DNA of 64,000 bases, taken from positions 63,875,554 through 63,939,553 of the forward strand of contig OX485803.1 in the NCBI GenBank assembly GCA_950295325.1, in the 5' to 3' direction. This DNA comes from Polytrichum commune. Taxonomy: Eukaryota; Streptophyta; Polytrichopsida; Polytrichales; Polytrichaceae. Shown here one piece after another: positions 13,686 to 27,200 of this stretch (the stretch's first letter is position 1; each line of letters starts with the position of its first letter). The notes beneath the pieces are model-generated. The model saw only the letters and a list, made by a program, of their open reading frames with translations. It had not been told where the DNA came from and ran no database searches. The position numbers and the translations under genes are program-made.

Positions 13686-14368
13686 GAAGCTTACATGATT
13701 GTTTACTAAGAGACTGAAAATCAATGTTGAACAGAACTTCCGAAAGTCAAATCTCATATGATTCAGGTGCTCCGTGAGAATAAAAAAAGCAAGTGATTTA
13801 CCGGAGTTTATGTCTTCAAATATGTTAGGTCACCAAAATCACTCTTTGTTTGTTCCATTGACTACTCTTGCATCTACCTTACAACAAAAAGAGTGTAGGA
13901 ACAAATCCTCAATAGAAAAAAAGTATATGCGTCTTAGCATACTTAGAATCTAGTCAAACAAACCTAGCAACTACATAGCTACTATTAATGCCCACGTTAT
14001 TACTACACCTTGTATGGAACTGCATCAAATTCCTTGCATTCTCTTCACGGATTACGATATTCACTTGTGTTCGTTTGTGTTTATACTATTGTTGTAAATG
14101 ATACTACGTTTGTCATTGCATCACTCTTTGAAGCATTCTCATATTGTCTGGACTTGCTAATTTTCATATTGCCTCATACGATATTCAATTGGAGAATATG
14201 GCATGTGTTGGTATGGGTTATGGTTGTGAGCGATCCATTACTTTGCTACATTTGTTGATTGATTGGAAGTAGTTGGAAGTAGTTCACTTCGCGTTGCTTT
14301 CTGTTGATTTAAGTTAGAATTGGTGTCAGTGACGAGTTACATTTAGTTTTTAATTCAATTTAGTAGCT

Positions 14369-15100
14369 ATGCCTAGTCATCCGCGTAGATATAACCATAT
14401 AGATGATGCACTTCGCACACAAATCATACATTCTATGTCTAATAAGGGTTTGTCTTATGCGGACACAAGTGACCATTGTGGTTATCCTTACGAAACTATC
14501 AAGAACATAGCTAGAGCTTTTGAAGAGAATGATCAATCAATTCCCAAACATAGAGGCAATGTTCGTTGTCCAATTTTACAAGATGAGCACAATCGATGAT
14601 TAGTAAAGAGGCTTCATGCAAATCCAAACATCACCATATAGTCTCTCCACCGTCAATAGAATGAAGTTTTTTAATTCCCACACCCCATATCTATCAATTG
14701 TGTTTCAAAAACCATTTGAAGTCAAGTTGGATTTACCCTCGAGTTGATGCGTTGTGAACCATATGATTCTAACAATTGAGAACAACTCATAAAGCATATA
14801 GAGTGGTGTCAAAACAAAATTGGAGCTTGGTGGTAGTATGGTTGATGGTGTATACGTGGACGAGGTTGGTTTCAATTTGCATTTGATACATTGATTTGGA
14901 AGGGCTCGTCAAGGACAAAGATGCCAATGAATTTGTTTAAATCAAATGGATTGAATCTTATCTTTGGTGATTGTAGTTGGTCATGTAAGAGTCAATGCAC
15001 ACAATGTCACATTTGGTACCTACAATATAGACAAGTTATTAAAATTCATTCAGGCCAAGGTCATTCATAGCCTTCATAGACAAAGGTCCGTCCTTGTTCT
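14369..15100 (+). pseudogene. Tc1/mariner (DDE_3-type) transposase relic
   Basis: The first frame (14369-14599) reads as a helix-turn-helix DNA-binding region: LRTQIIHSMSNKGLSYADTS, then YETIKNIARAFEEN. After an in-frame stop the same frame continues with LVKRLHANPNIT and ISINCVSKT and GFTLELMR, interrupted by more stops. After a frameshift near 14820-14850 comes VYVDEVGFNLHLIH, whose Asp at about 14859 would be the first acid of the DDE triad, then GRARQGQRC and GHVRVNAHNVTFGTYN. This order matches the IS630/Tc1/mariner superfamily. The second and third catalytic acids are not visible, so the copy is truncated. The element is dead. I did not find terminal repeats. Confidence 0.75.
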
Positions 15101-16064
15101 ATTTCAAAAGGTCGGGTAGAAGGTTCTAGGTCATGGGGTGGATGTAGTGCTAAGTGATATTCTTTCCATAGCCGTTGTAGTCTTGTTTTGGGGATGGTGA
15201 TCAAGTGACAGCTAGTGTCTTCGTAAATGTGTGCTACGTCTTGTTGAGTTGGAATAATGTGTTGTGTGTAGGCTATGTCATTTTTCCATGTTGTATTTAT
15301 CGGTGTGGATGTGGTATAGGGGTATGATTTGTTGTGCGGAATGTATATGGTGTCTTGTTCTTTACTTTATCCCTCTTTAATTCTAGACTCGATTAGGAAT
15401 TCATTTTATCAATCCACTATATCTCATGTATTCATTTCATTTATTAGGATTCCAAGTTTATTGTCCGAGTTATTTGATTATCTCATCACAATAATCTGAA
15501 TCAAATTCATGATTGTTGGCAAAAAGAAACATATATTAATTTACTTCTTTGATTTCATAGGAAGATATCTTTAGTTACCTAGCTGGATGCATATCTATTG
15601 TCTTCCCCCACTATTACCCTTTTGGCTATAGCTCCTTGGGACACTCAATGGACTCAACCAATTGTTCTTTCAAAACTCTAGTCTTGCCAACAAACACCGA
15701 GAACATACAAGGTGTCCAACTAGCACATGACTATGTCCTCTTGAATTTTAAGGCACTCATCTTCTCAAGATTCCCTTGATTATGTGTTCAAAATAAATCA
15801 CTCAAATACTACAACAATATTCTTCTCAAATAAGATCAAGTGAACATCGATTATAGTAAGACGTTAGTCATCCCTAGAGATTTACTTTCACTCATTCAAC
15901 AAGTTCAGTTCAATAATGCACTATTCAATATAACTCTCATAATATAATCTTGCAGACAATTGAGGTCAATAAGGTCCTCATCACTCATGAAAATCATCAA
16001 AGGACTTTAGATCTTGGACAACTGCCAAAACAACTATAGTTAGCTATATTTTTTCAATACATGA

Positions 16065-16650
16065 ATGGCAACAACAACAAAAATATGTGTACCCAAAACG
16101 TGGCTTGTGAAGATAAACACCAATTTCTTGAGGGACGAGGTGTTGGCATTGGAGGACACCAAACTCCAATTGCACGAGAGGGAGGCATTGTCTCCTTGTC
16201 ATAGGCTTTTCAACAATTGCGACACTCTTTATCCCTTGTCACATTTTCATGAGATTTTTTTGAATGGTGCAACAAAATTGAGCTAAACCAACAACCAATC
16301 ATAAACACAATGGGAGAACGCCAAACTCATAGATGGATTTTGTGTTGTTGGAGTGATTGCCACTCTTTACCCATGATTTTAGAGTTATCACCAACATCAT
16401 CTTAAAGGAGGATAATGTCTATCGTGTAAAAATTGGTGACATTCCACAGTGCGCCTACCCAGACTTGACAAAGATGTCCTCTCAAGCTTTAGGAAATAAA
16501 GGTGAACGCCTTTACTGCAAACACCTTTATTGTGTGTTAAAATTTGTGTGCAAGGTGAATTACGACAATGGCATGTTCATTCATGCTCCATCATACATCT
16601 ACAACAACATCATCTAGCTACTTGAGCTAGTTGGCATTAGTGGATGCTAG
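16065..16650 (+). pseudogene. SWIM-domain protein relic, probably MULE/FAR1-type transposon
   Basis: The frame at 16357-16617 contains DNVYRVKIGDIPQCAYPD, KMSSQALGNKG and LYCKHLYCVLKFVC, then FIHAPSYIYNNII, a stop, and LLELVGI. The spacing resembles a SWIM zinc finger (CxC...CxH) as found near the C-terminus of MULE transposases and FAR1-like proteins, but the CxC is here CxY, so zinc binding is lost. The frame at 16065-16286 upstream may belong to the same relic. Stops and frame changes separate the parts. Assignment to MULE rather than another SWIM family is inference. Confidence 0.5.
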
Positions 16651-19600
16651 CATTGATGCTAGTGCAATATTCACCATATAATTTTATGACAAAAGATGTT
16701 GGAAATATACTATATTTGACTACACACATAAATATTTTAGAATGTTACAATAAAAAACTACATTTGGCTAAATGTATTTCCAATCCTATACACAAATTTA
16801 TATATGTTCACACAATCGAAACAAATTTATCATGCCATATTTGTAACGTGTCGCCTAAACCCATGCAAAATTTCCTAAAATTGGACTCATCACTCACATG
16901 TTACCACCCACTACTCACTGCTCATGTCCTAGCTTCCCTTTGTTAAAAATATTCCTATTTAAAGTTAAGTTGTCTCCAATGGACTTTTCAAATTGATTAA
17001 ATGTTGTTGTAGTTTCGAGGTATAATACATAACATGAGTTTTTTTGGATGCAAAATACATACACAATGGTTTGTCATTCAAGTCACATGTGGGTGTAGTT
17101 TTTTTCTCGATGTAAGATTATATGGAAAACAAAGCATGAAACCCAAAAACACCAAAGCTTGTTTATTAGAATTGGCAAGGCTTGTAGACATTGTGTATTT
17201 GGCTATATGGTTAGCCCCTTGGCTAAACCTTGCTTCGATGGTTGGGACTCGTCTCCAAGTTACATGTAAGGATGAGTTCCATCCAAGTTACATGCAAAGG
17301 TAAGTAAAGATATGTGTATGGGCCCCACAAAGATAAGTGACATGTTGTGACTAGAAAGAAATGGAGCTGCAAGTACAAGACATTCATATTTCATTTTAAA
17401 ATTCCGTGATAAATATTTGTGTCATTGTGCAAACCCCACAAAATACGCAAATCGATGTTTCTCTTCCCAAGAAGTTAGTGACTTCTTGTGGACCGTTTCT
17501 TGGACTATTGGAAATGTGCCTCCGCATCTAACGGGACCAAGTTGAGAAACAATTTGATCGATCCAACACATGGTTTAATACCTTGTAGAATAATAAATTG
17601 CGTTCCTTGAAATTATTGTAGGCACATTGGAGCATGTGTGTCCAAATTGCACCACCTTGCCTTACATGACTTGGTGAGTAAAGGTGTTAAAACTTCAAAG
17701 ATGTACATAGACAACAATGTATATGTTGTGTATATTGAATGTATAGTATATATTTGTAAATGTTGTATATGTTGTGTACGTTGTACGTGTCGAACTATAT
17801 TGTATTATAATCAATAAGGTAGTTGTTTTTAAGAACCAAAACCTAAAAGCTAATGAGGCAAAGTGGTTTGGCACGTCATAACCAACCCCGCATCAAAACA
17901 CCACGTAGGTGGCCTCTGCCATCACCGATACATGTGTCAAAATAGTGGATTCTTTGTGATCTAACTCCAACTGTTTAGGAAATATTTGTAGTTTGTCATC
18001 GACTTCAAAGTTGAATAAAAACCAAAAAGAAGGTATCATTCTTCCCATGTGCATTGTGCAACCAACATGTAGATATCTGTAGATCCCCTCTCCCCCCCCC
18101 CCCCCCACACACACATAATATATATATTCATATAGTTAAAGTTTTGAGGGAAGGTAAGAAAGCTCTAAGGTGCCTAGATTGTCCTCACAAAAACAAACAT
18201 CACATAAATATAACCAAATTGTTGACTTGGACCCAAAATTTGGCATTCCCAATCTTCATCAAAACATGTGTCTTTTCGGTGTGTGTTCTTAGATCCACAG
18301 TTAACCACACAATCCTCAAATATAGGTGCCCCATTGAGATAAGTAACCAAACTAGGGCCACTTACCTCAAACATAAAATGGCATACCATTTGAGAACATT
18401 TTAGCAACCCTGAAACCAAATGACTGTGTGGGCAATAATATTTTCTTCCAATGTTTTTATCCATAAATGGGTAAGGAAATCAAAGAGGTGCATTAAGATT
18501 CAAGAAGATTGAAACATTTAACAATTTTGAGTCATGGAAACCCAAGGAAGTGATAAGATGACTCCAATGTTGTCATTGATGTGAATTATGGTGTTGTTCA
18601 TTTTTGTGTTGCTATGTCTCTATATTGAATCTCAAAACTCCTGAACAAAAATCCGGATAAACCTTCAAATTGTTGCATCTATTTTAAAGGATGAACAACT
18701 TCAACGAGCACGAATATGCCATGTACATGAACCCCCCCCCCCTCCCCGAAGGGCAAGCCTCTAGGTTCTCACATGGTTGATTAAAAATTATGTGGTTCAT
18801 TGTGATCAAATGAACAAAATAATAAGGCCTCATGAAAATCAAGTTCCAATAAAGTCATTCATCATGACATTATTAGACCTTGAAATTTTCACATCTTGAA
18901 CCCAACCCCAGTGTAAAATCCTCATGTCCAAAACATGCTCTCAACCAATAAGATTGCTCAATCTTGGAGTTTCTTTGGTCTTGATCCCTAATATAAACCC
19001 ACCCTACCTATCAAACACTTAAAGGCACATGTGGCCCAGTGACATACATGTGATATAGGAGCATGTAAAATTGTTTTGTGTTTGGACAATGTTAACTCTT
19101 ATCGAAGGAATTCCATTCGGGTTATTAAAGGAGAAAGACACGAGGCCAACCGCAAATTAACATGAACGAGGGATGCTTAACCCTTCATTGTAGTTGCAAG
19201 CTCATATGTGAACCGGAACGGGACTCTTAAATATAAGGCCGAGTGGGTCTTCTGGTTCAAAAGCATGATAGTAAATAGTTTCAATAAGAAACCCTCTCAT
19301 TGTCGTGTTAAAAGGAGTTACAAAAGAACATAAAGAACAATGTGTGTAATTGCACGTGTGTGTGTGGAAATGATCTAATTCTCTATTTTTTTTTGAATTT
19401 CCGAAGAGAGCTATGCTGACTACAATCATCAGAGTGATAAAGCCAGATATGAATGTTAATATAAGTTTTCATTGAGATAGATACACATCCATCCCATATA
19501 TGACAACTTCATCCAATTCCTATGATGTTTGGGTGTTTTTATGACGATTCCATCTATGAAGAAGCATGGAATTTAGTGGCATGATATCAACATTCATAAT

Positions 19601-21649
19601 TCTACAATTTATATTTGGTGATAATTTGCCAATGAAAAGAACACTGCGACCCGGCCCCTTATTGGTGCTCAATGCCACACTGCAACACTTACTTTGCAAG
19701 CCCATAGCTTGGATTGTGAAAACCCTAATTGCTTCATGTTATTCTTGGAATTAAAATGCCCTATTATGATGCAACATAAAAACTAATAGCATCTCAAATG
19801 GACGTCGTAGCTCCATGTCATCTTAAGCTTCTTTGATTTTCAATTCAACAAACAAAACATGAGACTATCCCCAAATGGTCTGTGAATGTATATGGTGAAA
19901 CATATGACAATAATGCCCCCTTCCCAACTGGACTTTAGCATAACTTTACTTAACTTATGACCACTTCACACACGAGACTGAGAGCCCATGACCATTACAC
20001 TTCAAGCAGTCTCATTGGTGGAAAAGGGGGAGCCGGTCCAAGTTCGCTTCACACTACGCTTGAGGGACCAACGGAGTATGTAAATGCAAGATGGATGTAA
20101 AGTCTACGTGGATTCCTACATGGCATCCAATGGATCATGTTTCATGGTCACTTGGATTGTTTTCAAAAACCACCTCTCGGAGGTTGGCCTAACGTAAAAC
20201 CGGGAGATCATGGCACTCTAAACGCTCACAACCATTGATGTATTCTATTTTATCATGTGTGAGGACTCACATGAATAGAAATTCATTGAAATAGCCTTTG
20301 GTTGAGGGCCCATATGACTTCACATTACACTTGAGAGTCCATGACCACATTACATGATTTTGGATGTGTCTTGGGATGGCCTTTGGACATTTTCTTTTGG
20401 GCTCTCACAATTTCATGGTCACGACTCTTGGCTTGTGTGTGAAGTGGCCCTTAGCCTAAATGTTCGTTCTAAAACCTGGCTTCCATGCCATCGTTGCTAT
20501 CTAGTCCCAAGCCTAGTTGACAAAGGTCGTGCCATGGTTTAAAAACGGAGGTCTTAAGCCTCGAGCATTGACCCTCCTATCAATATCCATATATGGGGCC
20601 AAGAATGTAGGGCCTTCAAAAGTGTCACCTCTGGCATGTGTGGTTGATTGCTTTTAGTTTTAGTTGTGAGGGCATGACGAGCTCCATCAACAAACTTGAT
20701 CGATGGTAAGGTAGATGAGTGGTAAGGCATTTGACATTGATTAAAGAAGTATCCAACCTGTCATTGCTTGGTAAATAAAACAAAGAACACGTGTGAAAAC
20801 TACTTGACTAGAACCTACTTGAAAATCTTGGGAATAGCAAGTTCTTGTAGGTTACTCGGAATAGCCGGGGTGCCCCCATCACAACCGAGAGAGCTTTACA
20901 TGGTTTTTAAGAAAGATATTGGTTATTTGGTAAAGCCATGTGAGGATGGGCCTTAAGATCAATAACCAATACATGTCCATGAGGACCACACAAAGGATAA
21001 AACCATGATAAGCAATGTGGCCCTTATAACACCATTTATCTTAACACTTGAGCATCTAAAAGGCCCAAATTGAGTTGCATGCTTTCATTTTTAGTGAATG
21101 GAAAAATAAAACAAATGACCCCATGTAAAGGTAACTCACTCTTCCAATGCAAATTTTGAATCAATTGAATACTTTAATGTTATTGAAGCTATGGGTTTGT
21201 ATACATAATCTATGTGTGAGTGGTCAATGACAAACAATGTAGTAGACTTTGGACAAAAAAAACAATACGCATATTACAATGAGATTGGACTATGTGCAAG
21301 ATATAAACACCATTGTGAGTTTAGCAGCAAACACATTAAGGATGGCCTACGTATGCGATCATAAATAGAGCAAGAAAATCTTCGCTCTGGACTCTTACAA
21401 CCTGTACATATGTACTTTAATTTTGAAACTTTAAACAACAAACTTTGTGATTTGCAATTGCTTACTAGACGAGACAATTCCCTAGTTGATCAATGCTAAA
21501 CACCGTGCCACGCCACTAGTTTCCACCCTTCTCCGACCCATTCCAAGCCTATTCCCTATGCTGCATAACCTTTCAATGGAAGAATTATAGTACCGAACGT
21601 CATTGTATAAGGTGGATGTGCCTAGTTCCAACATAGCAATAATATGGAC
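16651..21649. other. Intergenic, AT-rich, no supported gene
   Basis: No recognisable protein, RNA or complete transposon. A run of 15 C at 18092-18106 is followed by alternating AC. The many short frames lack family motifs and overlap each other on opposite strands. Confidence 0.4.
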
Positions 21650-21965
21650 ACTTTGTATTTGAGTGCTATGTGGTTAGGTGAGGATCTAAGAACAAACACC
21701 AAGAATACACATGTTCAAACGTGCAAATTATTCTAATATCAATGGTGAACGTGATTGGGAGCATGAGAATCTTCACATTGTTAATGAATAAGACATTCAT
21801 GTGACATCCAATGATCACTACACAAATGGCTACTGGTATGATTTGGATTTGCTAATCACCTTGCACCAATTGAGTGTTTCACATTTTATGAGAATTGGGT
21901 GCAAAGGAGAATAACGCACATCCGAATAACACACATCTACCTAGATTACGTTTCCCAACACCTAC
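21650..21965. repeat. Dispersed repeat family A, copy 2
   Basis: It shares the block order of the copies at 9240 and 42625: TGTGGTTAGGTGAGGATCTA, an ACACCAA block, then AATAAGACATTCATGTGA, GATTTGGATT and a TTTCACAT motif. The last three blocks match copy 3 closely (42800-42925). Class unknown. Confidence 0.6.
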
Positions 21966-22139
21966 CAATGGGGGGGGGGTGATCAATAAAAAACTTGCCC
22001 CGAAACTTTGTTAATATTTCATCCCATTTGAATTGTAGCATACTAACATGAGATCTTTGACATTGATGTAGGTGATGACCCTGCTACAAATAACAACACC
22101 TCGGGCTCTACACAACAATAATTGATTTCACCCTCCTTG

Positions 22140-22262
22140 TTGACAGGAGAGAGAAGGAATTATGGTATACGAACGTACCTCTCATCCATCCACCATAAAA
22201 AGTCGACCCCCCATGTAGATTTATGACATATTCATCTCAAATGACATGGACTAGACCAGGTA
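22140..22262. repeat. Dispersed repeat family B, partial copy
   Basis: The block CGAACGTACCTCTCATCCATCC followed by TCATCTCAAATGACATGGAC matches parts of the element at 39517-39735, where the second block occurs in inverted orientation. Probably a fragment of a palindromic MITE. Confidence 0.45.
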
Positions 22263-22619
22263 AATCCAAGTTCTTTGAAATTCTTAGTGTCAAATCAACT
22301 AAAACTAGTAATGTACAAATCACATAATACTTCAAGGCATTTATCTCTCTTGGAACAAATGAAGAGATATGCTCATATGCGTGAATTCCCTCTCTATTCG
22401 TTGGTAGGTGATGTGAACGTTATTTTATCCACCTAAGCTTGTGTGAACTTCGTGAATCCCAAGGACCCGAAAAATACCTTGGAGCCGGCCGCATCGTCCC
22501 GACCTTATCACGGAATAATTAACAAAGAATTAAATGCATTACAATAAGGCACACCTGCCATATTTGCATGGAAGCATTTAGGGACGAAAGTCATATTATA
22601 CTCCCCTTGATTGCTCCTT

Positions 22620-23470
22620 CCATATAGGGTAGGAAGGCCCCCCTATCAGCGCTCAGTGCCGCGTCACCGGTTCCCCCCCACTACACCCGGCCCGCGCTAG
22701 CCACACCCTTTCTTTCGCCCGCCCGGGGGGGGGGGGCTGCTCCAGTTGGGTCTCGCCCCATTTCTTTTGCTCTGCTTTCCCCTGTTCCCTTGCCTTTCCC
22801 GCCGTGATTCACCCTGCATCGGCTATGGCATCTCTCCACCATCGCCCGCTGTTGCTGTCGTTACTCAAGGATGCGATCGGAGCAGGCTGAAATCATCGAA
22901 CTCACCTCCCTCCCTCTCTCTCTCTCCCTCCTTCCCATTCGATTCGGCCTACTGGCGCAGCCAGCGGCAAACGAGAAAGATTAGAAAAGGGCAACTGTTG
23001 ATAGATGATGAGTCAAGGAAGTTAGGGTTTACTCACAAAAGCTGCAACGGGAGTGACGTATTCACCGTATTCACGGACGGAGCTTTTCGTTGCTCGAGAC
23101 TGTGGGGTTTTTAGTTCGATCGTAGTGGAGGCCCAGGGTTTGAGGTCGTCCGGCGCTGAGGTGGTCGACGAATAAGAGGAGGAGGAGGAGGAGGAGAAGA
23201 AGAGTGAGTTTAGTTTATTTTCGTTTGTGTTTTTCTTTCTTCGATTGCTGTTTTGTCGGTGGGTTTGGATCAGAGAGACTCGTTCCGGATCTGAGGAGGA
23301 GTTCTTGTGTGCGGGGAGTGTTGATGTGTCGAGAGAGCGAGAGCGAGAGAGGATCCTGTCTTCTTGTTCGAGAGAGTTTTGGTGTTTGGAGTTAGGATTG
23401 AGATTGCGGGATGGGAGAGGGAGTTGACTTTTGGGCTCGAGAGGAGAGTTGACTTTCCCTGGATCTATTA
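22620..23470 (+). promoter_or_regulatory. Putative promoter and 5' UTR region of the GYF-domain gene
   Basis: GC content rises sharply here, with a run of 12 G at 22725-22736, a pyrimidine-rich patch (CTCCCTCCCTCTCTCTCTCTC-like, about 22905-22937) and a GA-rich leader around 23170-23370. Pyrimidine patches close to start sites and GA/CT-rich 5' UTRs are common in plant genes. The position agrees with a long 5' UTR leading into the coding exons that start at 24.3-24.6 kb. Exact start site is not determinable. Confidence 0.45.
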
Positions 23471-24274
23471 CTCCCATACCTGAAGCGTACTGTAAATCTA
23501 CATGTACAATGTACGCATTATTTGGAAGCGTACGTTTGCAGCTGCCAATAGTTCTGTCCGATGATTTCAAATCTTCCATTTCTTAGCTGGGTTTTTGTCT
23601 CAATCCAAATATTGTAAAATAGGTTGTTTGTTGTTTCACTGCCCTGTTTCAATTAATCCCAACGTATGCTTGTGCTAAATAGTCCGTTTGAGCATCCGGG
23701 AAATTATCGAGTGTCTAGGTTGATCAATATTGAGATCAAGGGGAGCATATTGATCAGCTATCTTTGATAGTCCTCCGTATCCTGCTGCTCACTTCCATCT
23801 GTTGATGATTTCAATGAGAAAATTTTAAGGCATGATGTGAGATCCATGTGCTTTAGTTTCTTAAATGTTTACGGACTTTTTCTGGATCTGTGAAAGTAGC
23901 TAGCTGGTATTTGACCTTGGTGGGTGCGACTCAGAACTTCCTGGAGATATTGCGTCTAAAGATCCTTTGGCGCGAGTAATTTTTTTGAGAGGTCAAAATC
24001 CTTAGCTGTGGAATTTTCTTATGCATCTATGATCCTTCATTAGTGCAGATTCAGGTATTCATGCTAGAAACTCCCTGCAGGTTGTAGCATAGTTTCTTGA
24101 ATCATGTGGACCGCCCATTTGTGAAGCCCATCTATTATCTTCTGTTATTCTACAGGCAGATTTATCTATTAATCCTGGACTCGTATATGCTGCAAAGAGG
24201 CATCATTTCGTTCAAAACATTTAAAAGTTTGCATATACTGAAATAAGTTCACGAGACCGACATCTTCGTTGTCA

Positions 24275-27200
24275 ATGGACATCGTAACATGCTTATCACT
24301 CGGTATGCCCTAATTATATCCAGATGAAATTGTGATATGGAAGTGTTGCTGGATACCACAATATATGGGAAGAGGATTCTGGCTCACTCATTCTATAATC
24401 CCCTTGACCTTCTTTCGTAAACATATCTACCTAGGCTGTGAGCCAGTCCATATTTTCTGTCTTGTAAGAAATCCTCAGGCACGGTGAAAGATATTTAACC
24501 AACAATAGCTTCAGGCGTGAAGCTTTCCTTATGTGCTATAATCTTCTTTTTGCAGAGAGCTCATGGACCTTATCTGAAAATAAGTGGGACGGTTCACACA
24601 CGGGAGGTGAGCTCAACTGTGCAATCTTGTCTATTTTTTTCCTTAGCTTTAAGGGGTGGAACACCCGGCGGCCTTCATCAAATCAGGAGGTTCAGATCAC
24701 GATTACTTATTGAAAGTTTAGAAAGTCTGACTGTCCGAACATCTGATGTTTTGGGTAAGATCAGGATGTTTAGTTACAGCCATTTGACGGACTCCACCCT
24801 ACAAAATGGGTGTAAGTGGACTAAAGGTTAAGAGATAGGTAATTGTTGTCGATAGAGTGATATATGGAGTGGCCAACAACTCGTAAAGAGCACTTTTGGG
24901 CAATGCGAATGTGCAAAAATATTTCATGTCGGCAGTGGTATTTTGTTTGGCACTGGGTCATTTGCTCCAGAGAGCACTAGAATGTTTTCTACATGTTGAA
25001 GAGATTTTTAGGAATTCAATAGTTTGGAATATGGATGATAAAAATCAACTTTTTCACCTTGAGTTATGCAAATTTCAGAAAAAGCGTCCTACTCTACGAG
25101 TGGAACTTGGAGGATGAAGCCTGATCGTGGATAGATACGGCCTGGTTGTTTTCTTGCAGATTAACAAATCAGGAACAGTCTTTATTTGGTCCTTCCCTTG
25201 GCATCACGGTTGTACACGGGCAGTCCATGATGACTCCCCTGGAATTGGAAGCTCTTGACAATCACCTATGGCGTGTAGAAGAAACTGCTGCCAGAGTAAA
25301 AGGTCAGTCCAAGATTTTGTGCCCTTCTGAAACATGGTGGATTATGGCAGACTTGTGAAGCAGAAAAGGTGTATTCAAGTCATGAGAGGGTTTCACGAAA
25401 TAGGCACCTAATTTATTATCCGAGTTGGGAATTTCATTTATAGTCCATGGCTATTTTTGCTTCATATTTTTGGCTGCAGAGTTCTTTAATCTTGTCTATT
25501 GTCTGTAGCGTATCTCTTCCATAGTCCTTGGATTTGTAGTACTTTCAGTTAGCCATCTATTGCCCCGCAGACCTTGTTGACTTGTTTTATTTATCCATCC
25601 TTCACTTCAGGATGTGTATGAACTCCAAGATCCTGTCAGCCATTCTTTAATTTCTTGCCCTTTTCAATTTATAGGATCTGTTTCATTGCTTAATAGGCCG
25701 TGGCGTTGGGAGTTTGAGATTTCCAAGGAATTGGGATTTGCGATTGGCTGTGATAATCTGTATAGAGGACTTTGTAGATTTTGTGTGGAAGGGTGGTTGA
25801 ATTGTAGTAGTTGAAGCTTGAATCACTCTGACCTTTTAAACTCTTGTTGTAAAATTTTAAGTCTATTGGAAGCTCTCTCGTAAGATCTTGACTCAAATAT
25901 TTTAGGTGTTATATCACTTAATATACTTGGATTTGTGCTGTCAAATTAGACAAATCTATTTCTGAATATGTCTAATAGCTCACGGGAAGCTGTCAGTATC
26001 TTCTGTGTCCCATAGAAGTTGTACTGAAGTGGTTCTGTGCAGATGAAGGGAGTGGAATACTGGGTGCATCAAAGATCCTTCCATCTCAACCTGATTCTGA
26101 CTCTAAAGGTACAACTCATGCTTTCAACTAGTGTTGTATGTCTTCATCAGTCTGTCCTCTTAGATCGATCTATTGGGGAGATGATTAGGGAGCTCCTAAT
26201 ATAATTTATTGCTTGTAACCTGAGTGAATGCAGATTTAGTCAATCCTGACAACACCATTCCTCTTACTCCCCAGTGGCTCTTATCAAAGCCTGGAGAAAG
26301 TAAGCCGCCACCAACACCATCTGGGGTATGCACTTAACAAGTCTTCTCTTCAATCTCTTCATCAAATAAGATCTGATTATTGCAGTATCCTGAAATTTAG
26401 GTTTCACAAGACAAATTAGTGTTGGTGCATAATGGGTAATTGTGTTGGTGATGATGGATTGAGTTAGTACTTGAGTGATTGTCTTTGTCTTTGGCTTTAG
26501 TGTATATCTTGGTACATAAGGAAGTGTACTTTTATATTAGGTATAAACATCTGACTAATATCTTGTTTGAGTGTGGTCGATGATTCTAGAACAGCAAGGA
26601 GTCTTTACCACTGTTTTTGCATGAATTGTACACCCATTCCCAGTCTCCATTTTGTGGCAGAAAGTTTGTCTCACACCTCTGCATGTACTTGAATTTTCCA
26701 GGACTCGCGCACACCTGGATCTCTCAATGTGGGACATGGAAATATAGATGCCTCAAACAAAGACAGATGGAGAAATATAGAAGGGGCTCCTCAGGACCCC
26801 AAACGGGGCAGGGACTGGTGGAGGACAATCTCTTTGGAACGTGATGCTGACAATAGTCGCCGTGATCGCTGGAGGGAAGAGGAGAGAGAGAATAGCAATA
26901 ACTTGGCCCCTAAGCGAGACCGTTGGAAAGAGGGAGAAAGAGAGACTGCAGGAGAGCAAACAGCTCAAGCACAAAATCGACGAATTGTCAATGATCGGTG
27001 GCCGGAAAGTAACCCTCCTACTGGGAGAGAGGCTGGAGATCAACTTAGGCGTCCTTCCTCAGAGCGTTGGGCAGATACACCCAACCGGGAGGCTAATTTT
27101 GATAATCGTCGCGACAACAAATGGAGTAATAGGTGGGGTCCACCTGATGAGAAGGAGAAAGAGCATCGCAGCAAATGGGGTGATGGTGCTGACAAGGAGG

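Noticed and set aside
22746-23114. A 122-codon plus-strand frame possibly giving the GYF N-terminus
   Set aside because: Its sequence is compositional (CT-rich promoter) and does not join in phase to the supported exon at 24556.
23022-23579. A 185-codon open frame on the minus strand in front of the GYF gene
   Set aside because: It is low-complexity (poly-Ser from the GA-rich leader) and lies antisense to the likely 5' UTR; no domain or splice structure supports it.
25146-25358. Open frame with a good acceptor before it, inside the second intron of the GYF gene
   Set aside because: Including it breaks the phase between 24606 and 26043, which already join cleanly as G|AT to give HTGDEGSG.
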